A stretch of 51,769 bases of DNA, from the NCBI GenBank assembly GCA_019311115.1, contig JAFDDB010000008.1, positions 1-51,769 on the forward strand, in the 5' to 3' direction. The translations under genes were made by a program, and so were the position numbers. The notes beneath the pieces were generated by a model that was not told where the DNA came from, did not search any database, and saw only the letters and a list, made by a program, of their open reading frames with translations. Source of the stretch: Deltaproteobacteria bacterium. Its GTDB lineage: Bacteria > Myxococcota_A > UBA9160 > SZUA-336. Of the stretch, positions 51,091 to 51,769 are shown piece by piece (position 1 is the first letter of the stretch; every line of letters begins with the position of its first letter).

Positions 51091-51769
51091 ATGCCCCTGG
51101 TTTCGAGCCTCATGGTGTCCGTTCTAGTGGAGCCGCTCGAGGAGCGCGGCCTGCCGCGCGCGCGCTGGGTCGAGGGGCTGGGCTTGGACGAGCACGCCCT
51201 CGACCCGAACGGCCTGATCGAGTGGGACGCCGCCATGCGGCTCGTGGACCGCGCTGCAGAGCACCTGGGCGGGCCCGAGGGGCTGGAGTCGCTGACCTTC
51301 TCACTCCAGGCCCAGCGCTTCGGCGTCGGCCCGGCGGTCGGGATCGTGATCCGCCCGCAGCGCCTCTACCAGATGATCGGCCGCTGGATGACGGACCACG
51401 CGTCGCTCCCCCTGCGGACCCGGGTCGAGGTCCGCGGCGAGCGCGTGACCGTGGACCTCTCGCTGGCCGAGGGCGTACGCAGCTCGCAGGCGCTCTGGTA
51501 CGGGCTGCGTGGCATGTTCCGCCGCATTCCCGTGGAGCTCGGGGCGTCCGAGCCCCAGGTGCTGAGCACGGTCGGCGACCGCGAAGCCCGCTTCGACATC
51601 ACGGTGGCGCGGCCGGGTCTGGGGACCCGGATCCGCCGCTCGTTCGCGACGATCGGCGGCTCGCGCCGGCTGATCGCGGAATTCCAGAACCAGCAGCTCG
51701 AGCTGCGGCGCCGCCTGGACGAGCTTCGGAACCAGTCGCACGCGTTGCGCGCCAGCGAGGCGCGAAATC
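51091..51769 (+). CDS. N-terminal part of a sensor protein (truncated by window edge)
   Basis: The first 226 residues of an open frame that runs off the window. The ATG is preceded by GGAGGG at a good distance. Residues 1-180 form a cytoplasmic domain without signal peptide or membrane helix (MPLVSSLMVSVLVEPLEERG, later LYQMIGRWMTDHASLPL and LGTRIRRSFATIGGS), similar in layout to sensor input domains found at the front of deltaproteobacterial histidine kinases and AraC-type regulators. Residues 190-226 are a coiled coil (FQNQQLELRRRLDELRNQ) ending in LRASEAR, the common lead-in to a PAS domain. A PAS-containing kinase or cyclase is likely but the output domain is not visible. Confidence 0.65.
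   Translation, partial: MPLVSSLMVSVLVEPLEERGLPRARWVEGLGLDEHALDPNGLIEWDAAMRLVDRAAEHLGGPEGLESLTFSLQAQRFGVGPAVGIVIRPQRLYQMIGRWMTDHASLPLRTRVEVRGERVTVDLSLAEGVRSSQALWYGLRGMFRRIPVELGASEPQVLSTVGDREARFDITVARPGLGTRIRRSFATIGGSRRLIAEFQNQQLELRRRLDELRNQSHALRASEARN

Overview
The window is a GC-rich, gene-dense stretch of a Gram-negative bacterial chromosome with short gaps, many GTG or TTG starts and frequent start/stop overlaps. The outer-membrane type gene set (lytic transglycosylase with LysM domains, lipoproteins, TatA, SppA), the mraZ-to-murG order, a PHB-type regulator, a MoxR/VWA pair and ArsA-like ATPase pairs suggest a deltaproteobacterial-type lineage (Myxococcota, Desulfobacterota or Binatota-like). 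That placement is inference; no rRNA or ribosomal protein gene is present to settle it. No tRNA, rRNA, insertion sequence, prophage or CRISPR array was seen.

Region 1 (1-10835, minus strand) is a division and cell-wall (dcw) cluster read from right to left: mraZ, rsmH, ftsL, ftsI, murE, murF, mraY, murD, ftsW, murG (cut by the window edge). Every junction overlaps, by 1 to 13 nt. A 252-nt leader upstream of mraZ carries an inverted repeat over a possible promoter.

Region 2 (11088-19000) holds a histone-deacetylase-family amidohydrolase, divergent from a two-gene unit of an atypical SDR epimerase and an atypical PlsC-like acyltransferase. Next comes a minus-strand operon of two ArsA-like ATPases, a small unknown protein and a PhaR-type PHB regulator, then a zinc-ribbon membrane protein and tatA.

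Region 3 (19101-26300) holds a phosphomannomutase/phosphoglucomutase and an EI24/CysZ-like membrane protein. Facing them is a minus-strand group with a ParA ATPase fused to a glycogen-binding CBM48 module, a protein that looks like a ParA/MinD relative without its P-loop, and a short hydrolase-like protein. On the other side are a Ppx/GppA phosphatase and a 2-phosphoglycerate kinase-like protein with an ATP-cone-like N-terminus. The ParA-CBM48 fusion is the most interesting item in the window.

Region 4 (26319-34266, plus strand) is one long run: M48 metalloprotease, MoxR ATPase, VWA protein, SppA, trmB, rlmN and a serine/threonine-type phosphatase. It suggests envelope quality control followed by RNA modification.

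Region 5 (34326-51769) is mixed: MltD-like transglycosylase, a DUF2779 Cas4-like/DEDD nuclease tail-to-tail with rmuC, a TesB-like thioesterase, gamma-glutamyltransferase, two small exported proteins, a ferritin-like diiron protein, a Gfo/Idh/MocA oxidoreductase coupled to a GH13 glucosidase, a CNNM/CorC transporter, a lipoprotein, threonine ammonia-lyase and the start of a sensor protein. Several gaps carry perfect inverted repeats that look like operators. I saw no hairpin followed by a T-tract anywhere, so no rho-independent terminator is annotated.
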